DNA of 64,000 bases, taken from contig NZ_CP150917.1 in NCBI RefSeq assembly GCF_039908645.1, forward strand, positions 3,173,501 through 3,237,500, read 5' to 3'. Made by a program: the position numbers and the translations under genes. Numbering within the stretch: position 1 is the stretch's first letter; the number at the start of each line of letters is the position of its first letter. Positions 26,265 to 37,600 of this stretch are shown one piece after another. The notes beneath the pieces were generated by a model, which was not told where the DNA came from, did not search any database, and saw only the letters and a program-made list of their open reading frames with translations. The DNA comes from Pseudomonas helvetica. GTDB lineage: Bacteria; Pseudomonadota; Gammaproteobacteria; Pseudomonadales; Pseudomonadaceae.

Positions 26265-26651
26265 ATGACCCATAACGCCTTTACCTACAGGGCAATGGCG
26301 TGGCTGATTGCCACGCTGATGATGTTTTCTGGAGATGTAGTCATGGCAAGCAGCCTGAGATTAGCGGACCCGTCAGAACTGGCCGGGCAATGGCAGGTTT
26401 ACCTGACGGCACAGCCGCAGAACACCTGTTCACTGGAACTTGTGCAAAATCAAACATTGGCGGGCGATATTCAATGCCTCGCCGGTTGGCTGAGTGAAAC
26501 ACCCGTCGGTTGGTTCCCGGAACCCGACGGTATATCGCTGACCGGTAAAGAAGGTTCAAGAATTATTCATCTTGGCCGACAGCAGGAAGGGCGCTACGAA
26601 AGTACCAAACACTCTGATCCGCAGATTGTCCTGCAACGCGCTCCAGACTAA
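26265..26651 (+). CDS. aprI: Periplasmic alkaline protease inhibitor
   Basis: 128 aa; also called Inh. A Sec signal peptide ends about residue 28 (VVMASS) and the mature protein begins SSLRLADPSELAGQW, whose N-terminal strand inserts into the protease active site in solved inhibitor complexes. The two Cys (CSLEL..DIQCLAGW) form the conserved disulfide. It protects the cell from stray AprA. Between aprA and the transporter genes, as in other fluorescens strains. Confidence 0.95.
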   Translation: MTHNAFTYRAMAWLIATLMMFSGDVVMASSLRLADPSELAGQWQVYLTAQPQNTCSLELVQNQTLAGDIQCLAGWLSETPVGWFPEPDGISLTGKEGSRIIHLGRQQEGRYESTKHSDPQIVLQRAPD

Positions 26652-26868
26652 GAACACCAGGGTAAGTCGAGTCTTTTCCAGTCATGGAAATAACGACTCC
26701 CTCACAGTTTCTTGCTGACCGGTAAATAACCTGAACTATATATCGTCATGACATAGAGTTCGTTCGCTTGTCAGTTGCATTATTAAAAGCATACCCCCGC
26801 CAGAGTGGTGGGCAGTTAATTGGAACCGTGTCGAACTACCGCGCGGGCTATCAGCTCAGGGAAGATCA

Positions 26869-28647
26869 ATGAGAATGGCGAAGACCACTCCCACTGCACC
26901 GCTATTGAAGGCGCTGGGCGACTATAAAAGTATTCTGATCAGCGTCGGTTGTTTCACCGCATTGATTAACGTACTGATGTTAGTGCCGTCGATTTACATG
27001 CTCCAGGTCTATGACCGGGTACTCTCCTCGCAGAATGAAACCACCCTGGCCATGCTGTCGCTGATGGTGGTGGGCTTTTTCGCGTTTATCGGTTTGCTGG
27101 AGACCGTGCGCAGCTTCATCGTGATTCGCATCGGCAGCCAACTGGAGCGACGTTTCAATCTGCGAGTCTATCAGGCCGCATTCGAGCGCAACCTTTTCAA
27201 GGGCGAGGGCAACGCCGGCCAATCGTTGGGCGATCTGACCCACATTCGCCAGTTCGTCACGGGACCTGCGCTGTTTGCGTTCTTCGATGCCCCGTGGTTT
27301 CCGGTCTACCTGTTCGTGATTTATCTGTTCAACGTCTGGCTGGGGGTGTTCGCTACCGTCGGCGCGGTGCTGTTGATCGGTCTGGCGTTCCTCAATGAGG
27401 CGATCACCAAAAAGCCCTTGGGTGAAGCCGGCGGTTACTCGCAACGGTCCACGCAACTGGCCACCAGTCATTTGCACAACGCCGAGACCATCCAGGCGAT
27501 GGGCATGCTTGGGGCGTTGCGCAAACGCTGGTTCCAGGTGCATTCACGTTTTCTCGGCTTGCAGAACCAGGCCAGCGATACCGGTGCGGTCATCAGTTCC
27601 TTGAGCAAGACCCTGCGTCTGTGCCTGCAATCGTTGGTGCTGGGGTTGGGCGCCTTGCTGGTGATCAAGGGCGACATGACCGCCGGGATGATGATCGCCG
27701 GTTCCATCCTGATGGGCCGGGTGCTGAGTCCGATCGATCAGTTGATTGCTGTCTGGAAGCAATGGAGCGGGGCGAAGCTGGCCTACCGGCGGCTGGACGC
27801 TTTGCTGCAAGAGTTCCCTCCAAATGAAGACGCCATGGAGTTGCCCGCGCCCAAGGGCCAGGTGACCTTCGAACAGGTCAGCGCCGGCCCACCGGGCAAG
27901 CGCGCGGCGACCTTGCACATGGTGAATTTCAACCTTGGGGCCGGCGAGGTGCTGGGTGTGCTCGGTGCGTCCGGCTCCGGCAAGTCGACCCTGGCGCGGG
28001 TGCTGGTAGGTGTCTGGCCAACCCTGGCCGGCACTGTGCGGCTGGACGGTGCGGACATCCATCGCTGGAACCGCGATGACCTCGGCCCCTACATCGGCTA
28101 CCTGCCACAGGACATCGAACTGTTCAGCGGCAGTGTCGCCGAGAACATTGCGCGCTTTCGCGAAGCCGACCCGCAGAAGGTGGTCGAGGCTGCGCAGCAG
28201 GCCGGTGTGCACGAGATGATCCTGCGCCTGCCACAGGGTTACGACACCGTGCTGGGCGAGGATGGCAGCGGTTTGTCCGGCGGCCAGAAACAGCGCGTGG
28301 CCCTGGCCCGAGCGCTGTATGGCAAGCCAAGCCTGGTGGTGCTCGATGAGCCGAATTCGAACCTCGACACCGTTGGTGAGGCAGCGTTGGCCAGTGCCAT
28401 CGCGCAGATGAAAGCCCAAGGCACCAGCGTGATTCTGGTGACCCACCGTTCCTCAGCGCTGGCCCAGGCCGACAAGTTGCTGGTGCTCAACGAAGGCCGC
28501 CTGCAAGCCTTCGGACCGAGCCAGGAAGTGCTCAAGGCGCTGTCTGGCGCACAACAGGAACAGCCACGGGAAAAAACCGTCGCAGCACCGGCCGGGCTCA
28601 GCATGAGCCGCCAGTATCAGGCCTCGACCAAGAGCAGCGGTGTATGA
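26869..28647 (+). CDS. aprD: Type I secretion ABC transporter (permease/ATPase)
   Basis: 592 aa. Residues about 20-310 form the six-helix membrane domain and 330-570 the ATPase, with Walker [10 protein letters not shown] (Lys372), signature LSGGQKQR (469-476) and Walker B LVVLDEP (Asp493). No C39 peptidase domain is present, as expected for protease/lipase exporters. It powers export of AprA and the two lipases. AGGGA lies before the ATG at 26869; a second in-frame ATG follows two codons later. Preceded by a 217-bp gap in which no gene is visible. Confidence 0.96.
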   Translation: MRMAKTTPTAPLLKALGDYKSILISVGCFTALINVLMLVPSIYMLQVYDRVLSSQNETTLAMLSLMVVGFFAFIGLLETVRSFIVIRIGSQLERRFNLRVYQAAFERNLFKGEGNAGQSLGDLTHIRQFVTGPALFAFFDAPWFPVYLFVIYLFNVWLGVFATVGAVLLIGLAFLNEAITKKPLGEAGGYSQRSTQLATSHLHNAETIQAMGMLGALRKRWFQVHSRFLGLQNQASDTGAVISSLSKTLRLCLQSLVLGLGALLVIKGDMTAGMMIAGSILMGRVLSPIDQLIAVWKQWSGAKLAYRRLDALLQEFPPNEDAMELPAPKGQVTFEQVSAGPPGKRAATLHMVNFNLGAGEVLGVLGASGSGKSTLARVLVGVWPTLAGTVRLDGADIHRWNRDDLGPYIGYLPQDIELFSGSVAENIARFREADPQKVVEAAQQAGVHEMILRLPQGYDTVLGEDGSGLSGGQKQRVALARALYGKPSLVVLDEPNSNLDTVGEAALASAIAQMKAQGTSVILVTHRSSALAQADKLLVLNEGRLQAFGPSQEVLKALSGAQQEQPREKTVAAPAGLSMSRQYQASTKSSGV

Positions 28648-29978
28648 GCAAGGACAGCGGCATGACAATCGAACAAGGTTACGCACCGGAGCGCCCTGAA
28701 CGCGGCGCCGGTTATTTTGCCCGCTTGGGCTGGATACTCGCCGTGGTCGGCGCCGGCAGCTTTTTTCTCTGGGCCAGCCTGGCGCCCCTCGACCAGGGCA
28801 TTCCGGTGCAGGGCACGGTGGTGGTGTCCGGCAAGCGCAAGGCTGTGCAATCGATGAGTGGCGGGGTGCTCAGCCGGATTCTGGTGCGTGAAGGTGAGGC
28901 GGTGAAGCAAGGGCAACCGTTGTTTCGCCTCGACCAGACGCAGGTCGAAGCCGATGTGCAATCCCTGCAAGCCCAGTACCGCATGGCCTGGGCCAGCCTG
29001 GCCCGGTGGCAAAGCGAGCGTGACAACCTCAAGCAGGTGAGTTTCCCCGTCGAGCTTAGCAACGACCCCGACCCGCGTCTGGCGTTGGTGCTGGAAGGTC
29101 AGCGACAACTGTTCAGCAGCCGCCGCGAAGCGTTTGATCGTGAGCAGGCCGGGCTGCGCGCCAACATCGAAGGCGCCACAGCGCAATTGGCCGGGATGCG
29201 CCGGGCGCGCACCGACCTGACCGCGCAGGCTGAATCCCTGCGCCAGCAACTGACCAACCTGCAACCCTTGGCGGACAACGGTTACATCCCGCGCAACCGG
29301 CTGATGGAGTTCCAGCGTCAGCTCTCGCAGGTCCAACAACAGTTGGCGCAGAACAGCGGCGAAAGCGGGCGAGTGGAGCAGGGCATTCTTGAAACGCGCT
29401 TGAAGCTGCAACAGCACAGCGAGGAGTACCAGAAAGAGGTGCGCAGCCAGTTGGCAGACGCGCAACTCAAGAGCCTGACCCTCGAGCAGCAACTGACCTC
29501 GGCCGGTTTTAATCTGCAACAGAGTGAAATCGTCGCGCCGGCCGACGGCATCGCCGTCAACCTCGGCGTGCACACCGAAGGCGCAGTGATTCGTCCGGGC
29601 GAAACCTTGCTGGAAATCGTGCCTCAAGGCACGCGTCTGGAGGTCGAGGGTCATTTGCCGGTGAACCTGATCGACAAGGTCGGTAGCCACTTGCCGGTGG
29701 ACATCCTGTTTACCGCCTTCAACCAGAGCAAGACCCCGCGGGTGCCGGGCGAAGTCAGCCTGATTTCCGCCGACCAGATGGTCGACGAGAAAACCGGCGT
29801 GCCGTACTACGTGCTGCGCAGCAGCGTCAGCGATGTCGCCATGGAGAAACTCAACGGTCTGGTGATCAAGCCGGGCATGCCGGCCGAGATGTTCGTGCGC
29901 ACCGGCGAACGCTCACTCCTCAACTATCTGTTCAAACCTCTGCTCGACCGGGCAGGCTTCGCATTGACCGAGGAATAA
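28644..29978 (+). CDS. aprE: Type I secretion membrane-fusion protein
   Basis: 444 aa, HlyD family. A short cytosolic N-terminus and one membrane helix (about residues 30-50: [21 protein letters not shown]) lead to a lipoyl half-motif ([20 protein letters not shown]), a long coiled coil (about 95-290) and the second lipoyl half ([27 protein letters not shown]). It starts inside the aprD stop (ATGA), so the two are translationally coupled. It connects AprD to the outer-membrane channel AprF. Confidence 0.96.
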   Translation: MSKDSGMTIEQGYAPERPERGAGYFARLGWILAVVGAGSFFLWASLAPLDQGIPVQGTVVVSGKRKAVQSMSGGVLSRILVREGEAVKQGQPLFRLDQTQVEADVQSLQAQYRMAWASLARWQSERDNLKQVSFPVELSNDPDPRLALVLEGQRQLFSSRREAFDREQAGLRANIEGATAQLAGMRRARTDLTAQAESLRQQLTNLQPLADNGYIPRNRLMEFQRQLSQVQQQLAQNSGESGRVEQGILETRLKLQQHSEEYQKEVRSQLADAQLKSLTLEQQLTSAGFNLQQSEIVAPADGIAVNLGVHTEGAVIRPGETLLEIVPQGTRLEVEGHLPVNLIDKVGSHLPVDILFTAFNQSKTPRVPGEVSLISADQMVDEKTGVPYYVLRSSVSDVAMEKLNGLVIKPGMPAEMFVRTGERSLLNYLFKPLLDRAGFALTEE

Positions 29979-29980
29979 GG

Positions 29981-31345
29981 ATGTTCCGTCGTATGAGCAA
30001 GCATTCCATTCTCGGGACCGCTATTGCATTGCTGGTCTGCACCAACGTTTACGCCATGGGGCCCTTTGAAGTTTACGAACAGGCGTTGCGCAATGATCCG
30101 ATCTTCCTCGGCGCCATCAAGGAGCGCGACGCAGGTCTGGAAAACCGCACGATCGGTCGCGCCGGCCTGCTGCCAAAACTGTCGTACAACTACAACAAGG
30201 GCCGCAACAACTCCAAGGCCACGTCCCTGGACGAGCGCCGCCGCAACCAGACCGAAGACCGCAACTACAACAGCTATGGCTCGACGTTCACCTTGCAACA
30301 GCCGTTGTTCGACTACGAGGCATACGCGGCCTATCGCAAGGGCGTGGCGCAATCGCTGTTTGCCGATGAGAACTTTCGCGGCAAAAGCCAGGAACTGCTG
30401 GTTCGGGTGCTGACCTATTATACCCAGGCGCTGTTTGCCCAGGATCAGATCGATATCGCGCAAGCGAAGAAAAAAGCCTTCGAGCAACAGTTCCAGCAGA
30501 ACGAACAGATGTTCCGTCAGGGCGAGGGCACCCGCACCGATATTCTCGAAGCGGAATCGCGTTACGAACTGGCCACCGCCGAAGAGATCGAGGCCCGCGA
30601 CGAGCAAGACGCTTCCTTGCGTGAGCTGGGCGCGCTGATCGGTACGCGGGATATCGATATCAAGGACCTCGAGCCGTTGAGCGAGTCCTTTGAGTCGTTC
30701 TCCTTGCAACCGGCCAATTTCGACAGCTGGCATGAGCTCGCACTGAACAACAACCCGAACCTCGCTTCCCAGCGTCAGGCGGTGGAAGTGGCGCGGTTCG
30801 AAGTGGAGCGCAATCGCGCCGGGCACCTGCCCAGGGTCAGCGCCTACGCGACGGCACGCAAGAACGAGTCGGAAAGCGGCAACACCTACAACCAGCGTTA
30901 CGACACCAACACCATCGGTATCGAGATCAGCGTGCCGTTGTATGCCGGCGGCGGGGTGTCGGCATCGACGCGTCAGGCCAGTCGCTCGATGGAGCAGGCC
31001 GAATACGACCTGGACTCGAAAACCCGCGAAACCCTGATCGAGCTGCGGCGCCAGTTCAGCGCCTGCCTGTCAGGGGTCAGCAAGTTGCGCGCCTATCAAA
31101 AGGCCCTGACCTCGGCCGAAGCGCTGGTGGTCTCGACCAGGCAAAGCATCCTCGGTGGCGAGCGGGTCAACCTTGATGCACTGAACGCCGAACAGCAGCT
31201 CTACACCACACGCCGAGACCTGGCCCAGGCCCGTTATGACTATTTAATGGCCTGGACCAAGTTGCATTACTACGCCGGCAACTTGCGCGAGGAGGACCTG
31301 GCCAAGGTCGATGAAGCCTTCGGCGCGCGTAAGACCACCCGATAA
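29981..31345 (+). CDS. aprF: Type I secretion outer-membrane channel (TolC-like)
   Basis: 454 aa with a Sec signal peptide (ends about VYAM). The two TolC repeats are visible, each with a long helical pair (EQALRNDPIFLGAIKERDAG; ELALNNNPNLASQRQAVEV). Two bases separate it from aprE, with GAGGAATAAGG as the ribosome-binding region. It completes the secretion duct used by AprA and the lipases. Confidence 0.96.
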   Translation: MFRRMSKHSILGTAIALLVCTNVYAMGPFEVYEQALRNDPIFLGAIKERDAGLENRTIGRAGLLPKLSYNYNKGRNNSKATSLDERRRNQTEDRNYNSYGSTFTLQQPLFDYEAYAAYRKGVAQSLFADENFRGKSQELLVRVLTYYTQALFAQDQIDIAQAKKKAFEQQFQQNEQMFRQGEGTRTDILEAESRYELATAEEIEARDEQDASLRELGALIGTRDIDIKDLEPLSESFESFSLQPANFDSWHELALNNNPNLASQRQAVEVARFEVERNRAGHLPRVSAYATARKNESESGNTYNQRYDTNTIGIEISVPLYAGGGVSASTRQASRSMEQAEYDLDSKTRETLIELRRQFSACLSGVSKLRAYQKALTSAEALVVSTRQSILGGERVNLDALNAEQQLYTTRRDLAQARYDYLMAWTKLHYYAGNLREEDLAKVDEAFGARKTTR

Positions 31346-31414
31346 ACGCCACACCGCTGCACCGCCCCGGGATAGGGGACTACAAGTCTAATAACGCCAG
31401 GAAAGCGAGTATTT

Positions 31415-34381
31415 ATGAACACGGACGTACGTCGTAATCGTGCCCAGCCGATCACCACCGGCTCATTGTTGTTGCTCGTCGCCGCGCTGCCTGCTGCAGT
31501 TCAGGCGGCTTATCTCGATCCGGGGCAAGTGGGGGATCCCGCCAGTTGGCGCACCGCTGAGTACCAGCGCGACTGGGGCCTGGATCGCCTGAAGGCGAAT
31601 GAAGCCTATGCCGCAGGATTCACCGGCAAAGGGGTGAAGATCGGCGCACTGGACTCGGGTTTTGATCCGAACCATCCCGAAGCCGCACGCTTTCATGCGG
31701 TCACGGCCACCGGCAACGACCTCAACGGCACACCGTTCAGTGTCAGCGGCATTCACAACGCCAACAACGACTCCCACGGCACCCATGTCACCGGCACCAT
31801 GGGCGCTGCGCGTGACGGTGTCGGCATGCACGGCGTGGCGTTCAACGCGGATGTGTACGTCGCCAATACCAATCAGAACGACAGCTTCCTGTTTGGCCCC
31901 GGCCCCGATCCGAAGTATTTCAAGGCGGCCTATGACGCCTTGGCCGATGCTGGCGTGCGGGTAATCAACAACAGCTGGGGCAGCCAGCCCAAGGATGTCG
32001 ACTACAAGACGATCGACAGCCTGCACGCCGCCTATGCCCAGCACTGGAACCGCAACACCTGGATCGATGCGGCCGCCGATGTCTCGCGGCGTGGCGTGAT
32101 CAACGTGTTCAGCGCCGGCAACAGCGGGTACGCCAACGCCAGCGTGCGTGCGAGCCTGCCGTATTTCGAGCCGGACCTGGAAGGCCACTGGCTGGCGGTC
32201 TCGGGGCTGGATAAAAACAACCAGCAAAAATACAACCAGTGCGGGATCGCCAAGTACTGGTGTATCAGCACGCCGGGCGCGCAGATCTACAGCACCATCG
32301 TCGGTGGCGGTTATGCCAGTTACAACGGCACGTCGATGGCGGCACCCCATGCAACCGGGGCCTTGGCGCTAGTGATGGAACGCTATCCGTACATGAACAA
32401 CCAGCAAGCCTTGCAGGTGTTGCTGACCACTGCGACCCAGCTTGACGGTTCGATCACCGACGCGCCGACCGCTCGGGTCGGTTGGGGCGTGCCCGACCTT
32501 GCGCGGGCGATGAGAGGGCCGGGGCAATTGCTCGGTCCATTCGACGCCAGTCTTGCCGCCGGTCAACGTGATGTGTGGAGCAACGACATCTCGGACAAGG
32601 CGCTGATCCAGCGTCAGAGCGAAGATGCCGCCGAACACAGCGCCTGGCAACAGACCTTGAAAGACAAAGGCTGGGAAAACGGTGTCGCGGCCAATGCCAG
32701 TCAGCAGGACCAGACCGATTATGCGGTGGGCACGGCGCGCGATGCCGCTGCCGCGACACGACTGTATGAAGGCAGCCTTATCAAATCCGGTGCGGGTCAG
32801 TTGATACTGGCCGGGAACAACAGCTATCGCGGTTCGACCACGGTGGATGGCGGGCTGTTGACGGTCAATGGGTCGCTGAGTTCGGCGGTGACGGTCAATG
32901 ACAGCGGCACCCTGGGTGGCTCCGGGCGAGTCGGTGGATTGATCGCCAACCGCGGCGCAACCGTCGCGCCGGGCAATTCGATCGGCACCTTGCAGGTCAG
33001 CGGTGATGTGACGCTGGCCCCCGGTTCGACCTATGCGGTGGAGCTGTCGCCGACCCGCAGCGACCGCATTGTTGCCAGCGGCACGGCGACCGTCACCGGT
33101 GCCACTGTCAGCCTTGCGCTGGAAAACAGCCCGACATTGTTAAGTGCCAGCCAGGTCGAAAGCCTGCTGGGTCACCAGTACAACATCCTGCAAGCGGCGG
33201 GCGGCATTCAGGGACAATTCGCTGCGGTGGTGCCGAACTATCTGTTCATCGGCGGCATTCTCGACTATTCGGCGACGGGCGTGCAGCTGGCGATTCAACG
33301 CAACGGCACGTCGTTCGCCAGTGTTGGGCAAACCCCGAACCAACGTTCTGTGGCCGCCGCCGCCGAGCAATTGGGCACCGGCAATCCGGTTTACGAAAGC
33401 CTCTTGTTGTTGCCATCGGCAGCGTCTGCCCAACAGGCGTTCCAGCAGTTGTCCGGAGAAATCTATCCGGCGCTCGACACCTTGCTGATCAACGACAGCC
33501 GTTACCTGCGTGATGCGGTGACAGAGCGTTTGCAGGCCGATCCGGCAACGGGCGGTAGCGGTTGGGTCAAGGCGCTGGGCGCCTGGGGCAAGACCGATAC
33601 GCGCAACGACACGGCTGGCTCGACCACCTCGATTGGCGGCTTGCTGGCCGGGGTCGACGGCTTGCTCGACGAAGACACTCGTCTGGGATTCGTCACGGGT
33701 TACAGCGACAGCTCGCTGAACCTGGACAGCGGCACCCATTCGCGGGCGCAGGTCGACAGTTATCACCTGGGCGCTTACGCCGGACGTGAACTGGGCGCGC
33801 TGCGCCTAAGTCTTGGCGGGTCTTACAGCTGGCACCGGGCAGACATCAAGCGCGACCTGCACTACGGCGAAGTCAGCGCCAAGCAGAAAGCCAAGGTCGA
33901 CGCCAACACCACGCAAGTGTTCACCGAAGCGGCCTACCGGATGGACCGGTTGCCAGTAGCGCTGGAGCCGTTCGCCAACCTCGCCTATGTGCACCTGGAC
34001 ACTGGCGGTTTCACTGAAAAAGGTGATGCCGCAGCGTTGAAAAGTGGTCGCGACACGCGTGATGCGGTGCTCGGCACGTTGGGTGTGCGAGCGCTGAAAA
34101 CCATCAACCTTTCCAGTCAGCAACAGCTCGACCTGGCCGGCACCCTCGGCTGGCAGCACAACTTGAGTGCTACCCGATCGGAAGACCATCTGGCGTTTGC
34201 CAGCGGCGGCCCGACGTTCGCCGTCGAAAGCGCACCACTGGCGCGCAACGCGGCGCTGATCGGGGTTCAGGCAGGGCTGGCATTGGCCAAGGACGTCCGT
34301 TTGAACCTCGATTACAACGGCCGTCTGGCCAGCGGCGAAAACAGCCACGGAGTAGGCCTGAGCCTGAATTGGCAGTTCTAA
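31415..34381 (+). CDS. prtA: Autotransporter subtilisin-like serine protease
   Basis: 988 aa. A signal peptide (to about residue 32, VQAA) leads into an S8 protease domain with Asp80 (LDSGFDP), His121 (SHGTHVTG) and Ser307 (NGTSMAAPH). A passenger-associated repeat (SGAGQLILAGNNSYRGSTTVDGG) and a beta-helical linker follow, then a roughly 280-aa autotransporter beta-barrel ending in NWQF with a C-terminal aromatic. It is secreted through its own barrel (type Va), not through AprDEF. It belongs to the EprS/Ssp family and is a close paralogue of the next gene, mainly from the repeat to the C-terminus. CCAGGAAAG precedes the ATG. Confidence 0.93.
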   Translation: MNTDVRRNRAQPITTGSLLLLVAALPAAVQAAYLDPGQVGDPASWRTAEYQRDWGLDRLKANEAYAAGFTGKGVKIGALDSGFDPNHPEAARFHAVTATGNDLNGTPFSVSGIHNANNDSHGTHVTGTMGAARDGVGMHGVAFNADVYVANTNQNDSFLFGPGPDPKYFKAAYDALADAGVRVINNSWGSQPKDVDYKTIDSLHAAYAQHWNRNTWIDAAADVSRRGVINVFSAGNSGYANASVRASLPYFEPDLEGHWLAVSGLDKNNQQKYNQCGIAKYWCISTPGAQIYSTIVGGGYASYNGTSMAAPHATGALALVMERYPYMNNQQALQVLLTTATQLDGSITDAPTARVGWGVPDLARAMRGPGQLLGPFDASLAAGQRDVWSNDISDKALIQRQSEDAAEHSAWQQTLKDKGWENGVAANASQQDQTDYAVGTARDAAAATRLYEGSLIKSGAGQLILAGNNSYRGSTTVDGGLLTVNGSLSSAVTVNDSGTLGGSGRVGGLIANRGATVAPGNSIGTLQVSGDVTLAPGSTYAVELSPTRSDRIVASGTATVTGATVSLALENSPTLLSASQVESLLGHQYNILQAAGGIQGQFAAVVPNYLFIGGILDYSATGVQLAIQRNGTSFASVGQTPNQRSVAAAAEQLGTGNPVYESLLLLPSAASAQQAFQQLSGEIYPALDTLLINDSRYLRDAVTERLQADPATGGSGWVKALGAWGKTDTRNDTAGSTTSIGGLLAGVDGLLDEDTRLGFVTGYSDSSLNLDSGTHSRAQVDSYHLGAYAGRELGALRLSLGGSYSWHRADIKRDLHYGEVSAKQKAKVDANTTQVFTEAAYRMDRLPVALEPFANLAYVHLDTGGFTEKGDAAALKSGRDTRDAVLGTLGVRALKTINLSSQQQLDLAGTLGWQHNLSATRSEDHLAFASGGPTFAVESAPLARNAALIGVQAGLALAKDVRLNLDYNGRLASGENSHGVGLSLNWQF

Positions 34382-34396
34382 AGAACACCACAGCTT

Positions 34397-34558
34397 TTGT
34401 AGCAGCTGGCGCAGCCGGAGTTCGAGTCGGTCCGCGTTCGGGCGAAGCGCTCGCCATACGGACGGCTCGGTGAGCCTGATGCACCGCGGGGCATGGTTTT
34501 ACGACTGCTGCGCCCGAGCGCGGACCGAGCCGAACGCGGCCTACGGCCGCTGCTACGG
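34397..34558. repeat. Long inverted repeat between prtA and prtB
   Basis: GTAGCAGCTGGCGCAGCC ... TCGGTCCGCGTTCGGGC (left) faces a reversed copy ending CGGCCGCTGCTACGG (right arm 34511-34558). The outer part GTAGCAGCTGGCGC recurs at 63868. It may act as a transcript-stabilising or attenuating stem within the operon. Confidence 0.75.
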
Positions 34559-34634
34559 GGAGCATGGAACACAACAAGATGCGTGCGGATAAACACGCGG
34601 GGATTCAAGCAAGTCAACTAAGGAAGGTAGCTGG

Positions 34635-37600
34635 ATGAAAGGCAAGTCTCGCAACAACGGACCTGTGCAAATCGGCATCAGCCGCAAGGCCAAAGCTCTC
34701 AATGGAGCCTTTATCGCTTATATGGCGGCGATCGGGGTCGCTCAGGCCGCGCCCTATGTGGAAAGCGCCAAGCTCGGCGATCCGAACAGCTGGCGCAGTC
34801 CCGAATTCAACGCCGAGTGGGGGCTGGGCGCGATCAACGCCCAGGATGCCTACGCAGCCGGGTACACCGGTAAAGGCGTCAAGTTGGGCATCTTCGATCA
34901 ACCGGTCTACGCCAAACACCCGGAGTTTTCCGGCGTGGATAAAGTAGTGACGCTGATCACCAGCGGTATCCGCGAATACACCGACCCCTACATTCCGGTC
35001 AAAGCCGGAGATGCCTTTCGGTATGACGGCACACCGACGATAGGTTCCGACGGCAAGCTGGGGTACCACGGTACTCACGTCGGCGGGATTGCCGCCGGCA
35101 GCCGCGATGGCAGTCCGATGCACGGTGTGGCGTTCAACGCGCAAATCATCAGCGCTGACAACGGCGACCCGGGACCTGAAGACGGGATCATTCTCGGCAA
35201 CGACGGCGCGGTCTACAAAGCCGGCTGGGACGGCCTACGAGAAAGCGGCGCGCGGATCATCAACAACAGCTGGGGCATCGGCATCACCGATCGCTTCAAA
35301 AAGGGCGGCAAGGACCCGGCGTTCCCGCATTTCACCGTGCAGGACGGCCAGGCACAGTTCGATCAGATCCAGCCGCTGCTCAACACCAAACAGGGCGGTG
35401 CGTACCGGGGCGCCATCGACGCGGCGCGCAGCGGTATCGTGACCATCTTCGCCGCGGGTAACGACTACAACCTCAACAACCCGGACTCGATTGCCGGCCT
35501 GGGCTACTTCGTGCCGGACATTGCCGCAAACTGGGTCACGGTCGCGGCGCTGCAAATGAACCCGGACACCACTAGCGCCAATCCCTACATCATCAGCACC
35601 TTCTCGTCGCGTTGCGGTTATACCGCAGGCTTTTGTGTGTCGGCACCGGGTACCAAGATCTACAGCGCGGTGCTCGGCGGCACCAACGCCGATGACCTGA
35701 CCGTGGGCTATGCCAACAAGAACGGCACCTCGATGGCCGCGCCACACGTTGCCGGCGCCACTGCCGTGTTGATGGAACGTTTCCCGTACATGACCGGCGC
35801 GCAGGTCGCCACGGTGCTGAAAACCACCGCCACCGACATGGGCGCACCGGGCATCGATTCGTTATACGGCTGGGGCATGATCAACCTGCGCAAGGGCATC
35901 GACGGCCCCGGCATGTTTGTGGCCGATGCCGACATTCCGCAGGAATTCCGAGTGGACGGGTCCTATGGCTCCGGCCAGTTTGTCGCCGACCTGCCAGGCA
36001 TTGGTGCGGTCATCGATGCCGGCAAGCCAACGCAGCGGATCTGTAACGACATCAGTTGCGGGTTTGACGTCTGGCGCAACGATATTTCCGGCCACGGCGG
36101 CTTGACCAAGCAGGGCATCGGCACGCTGGTGATGACCGGCAGCAACACGTATGCCGGGCCAACATTGGTGAATCAGGGGCGGTTGGCGGTCAACGGTTCG
36201 TTGCTGTCGGCGGTCACGGTCAACGACAGCGGCATCCTCGGTGGCTCCGGGCAGGTCGGCGCATTGACCGCGAAAAGCGGCGGCACCGTTGCGCCGGGCA
36301 ACTCGATCGGCACTTTGCACGTGGCCGGCGATGTGACCTTCGAGCCCGGCTCGACCTATGCCGTCGAGCTGTCCCCGACCAGCAGCGACAGCATTGTTGC
36401 CGGTGGCACAGCCACGATCCAGGGCGCGACCGTGAGCCTGTCGCGGGAAAACAGCCCGACGCTGTTAAGCCCCGGCGACGTGCGCAGCCTGATCGGTCAT
36501 CAGTACAACATCCTGCAAGCGGCCGGCGGTATCCAGGGCCAGTTCGGCGCGGTGTTGCCGAACTACGCGTTTATCGGTGGCAGCCTCGATTACTCGGCGA
36601 CCGGCGTGCAATTGGCGATCGAGCGCAATGGCAACGCCTTCGCCAGCGTCGGGCAAACCCCGAATCAACGCTCCGTGGCTGTCGCTGCCGAACATCTGGG
36701 CGCGGGCAACGCCGTGTATGAAAGCCTGCTGTTGTCGCCGAACGCGGCGAGCGCGCAGCAAGCCTTCCAGCAATTGTCCGGAGAAATTCATCCGGCGATC
36801 GGCACCTTGCTGGTCAACGACTCGCGCTATCTGCGTGATGCCGTTGGTGAGCGCCTGCGCGATGGTGGTCTGTATGACGCCGCAACGCCGAACAGCGCCG
36901 AGAACAACGCCTGGGTCAAAGTCCTGGGCGCCTGGGGCAAGACTGACAGCGGCCACGACAACGCCAACTACACCAGCTCCATCGGCGGTCTGCTGGCCGG
37001 GGCCGACGGTTTGATTGCCGACCACACGCGCCTGGGTTTCGTCACCGGTTACAGCAACAGTTCGCTGAACATGGGCGATGGCACCCATTCTTCCGCCACG
37101 GTCGACAGCTACCACTTGGGCCTGTACGCCGGGCATGAAATGGATGCGCTGCGTCTGAGCGTCGGCGGTGCGTACAGCTGGCACCGTATCGATGCCAAAC
37201 GCGACCTACAGTTCGGCGATGTCAGTGCCAAGCAGAAATCCAAGCGCGATGCCCACACCACACAAGTGTTCACTGAGGCGGCTTATCGCCTGGACCTGCA
37301 GCCGTTGGCACTGGAGCCGTTCGCCAATCTGGCCTATGTGCACCTGGACAGTGACAGTTTCACCGAGAAGGGCGGTGCGGCGGCGCTCAAGGGCGGCGAC
37401 GACAATCGTGACGCGGTGCTTTCCACACTGGGTCTGCGAGCGAGCAAACGCCTGGCACTCACCGAACATCAGCAACTCGACCTGTCCGGGACCCTCGGCT
37501 GGCAGCACAACCTGAGCAACATCCACGCCGAGGAAAACCTCGCGTTTGCCTCCGGCAGTACGCCGTTCGCCGTGCAGAGCGTTGCCATGGACCGCAATGC

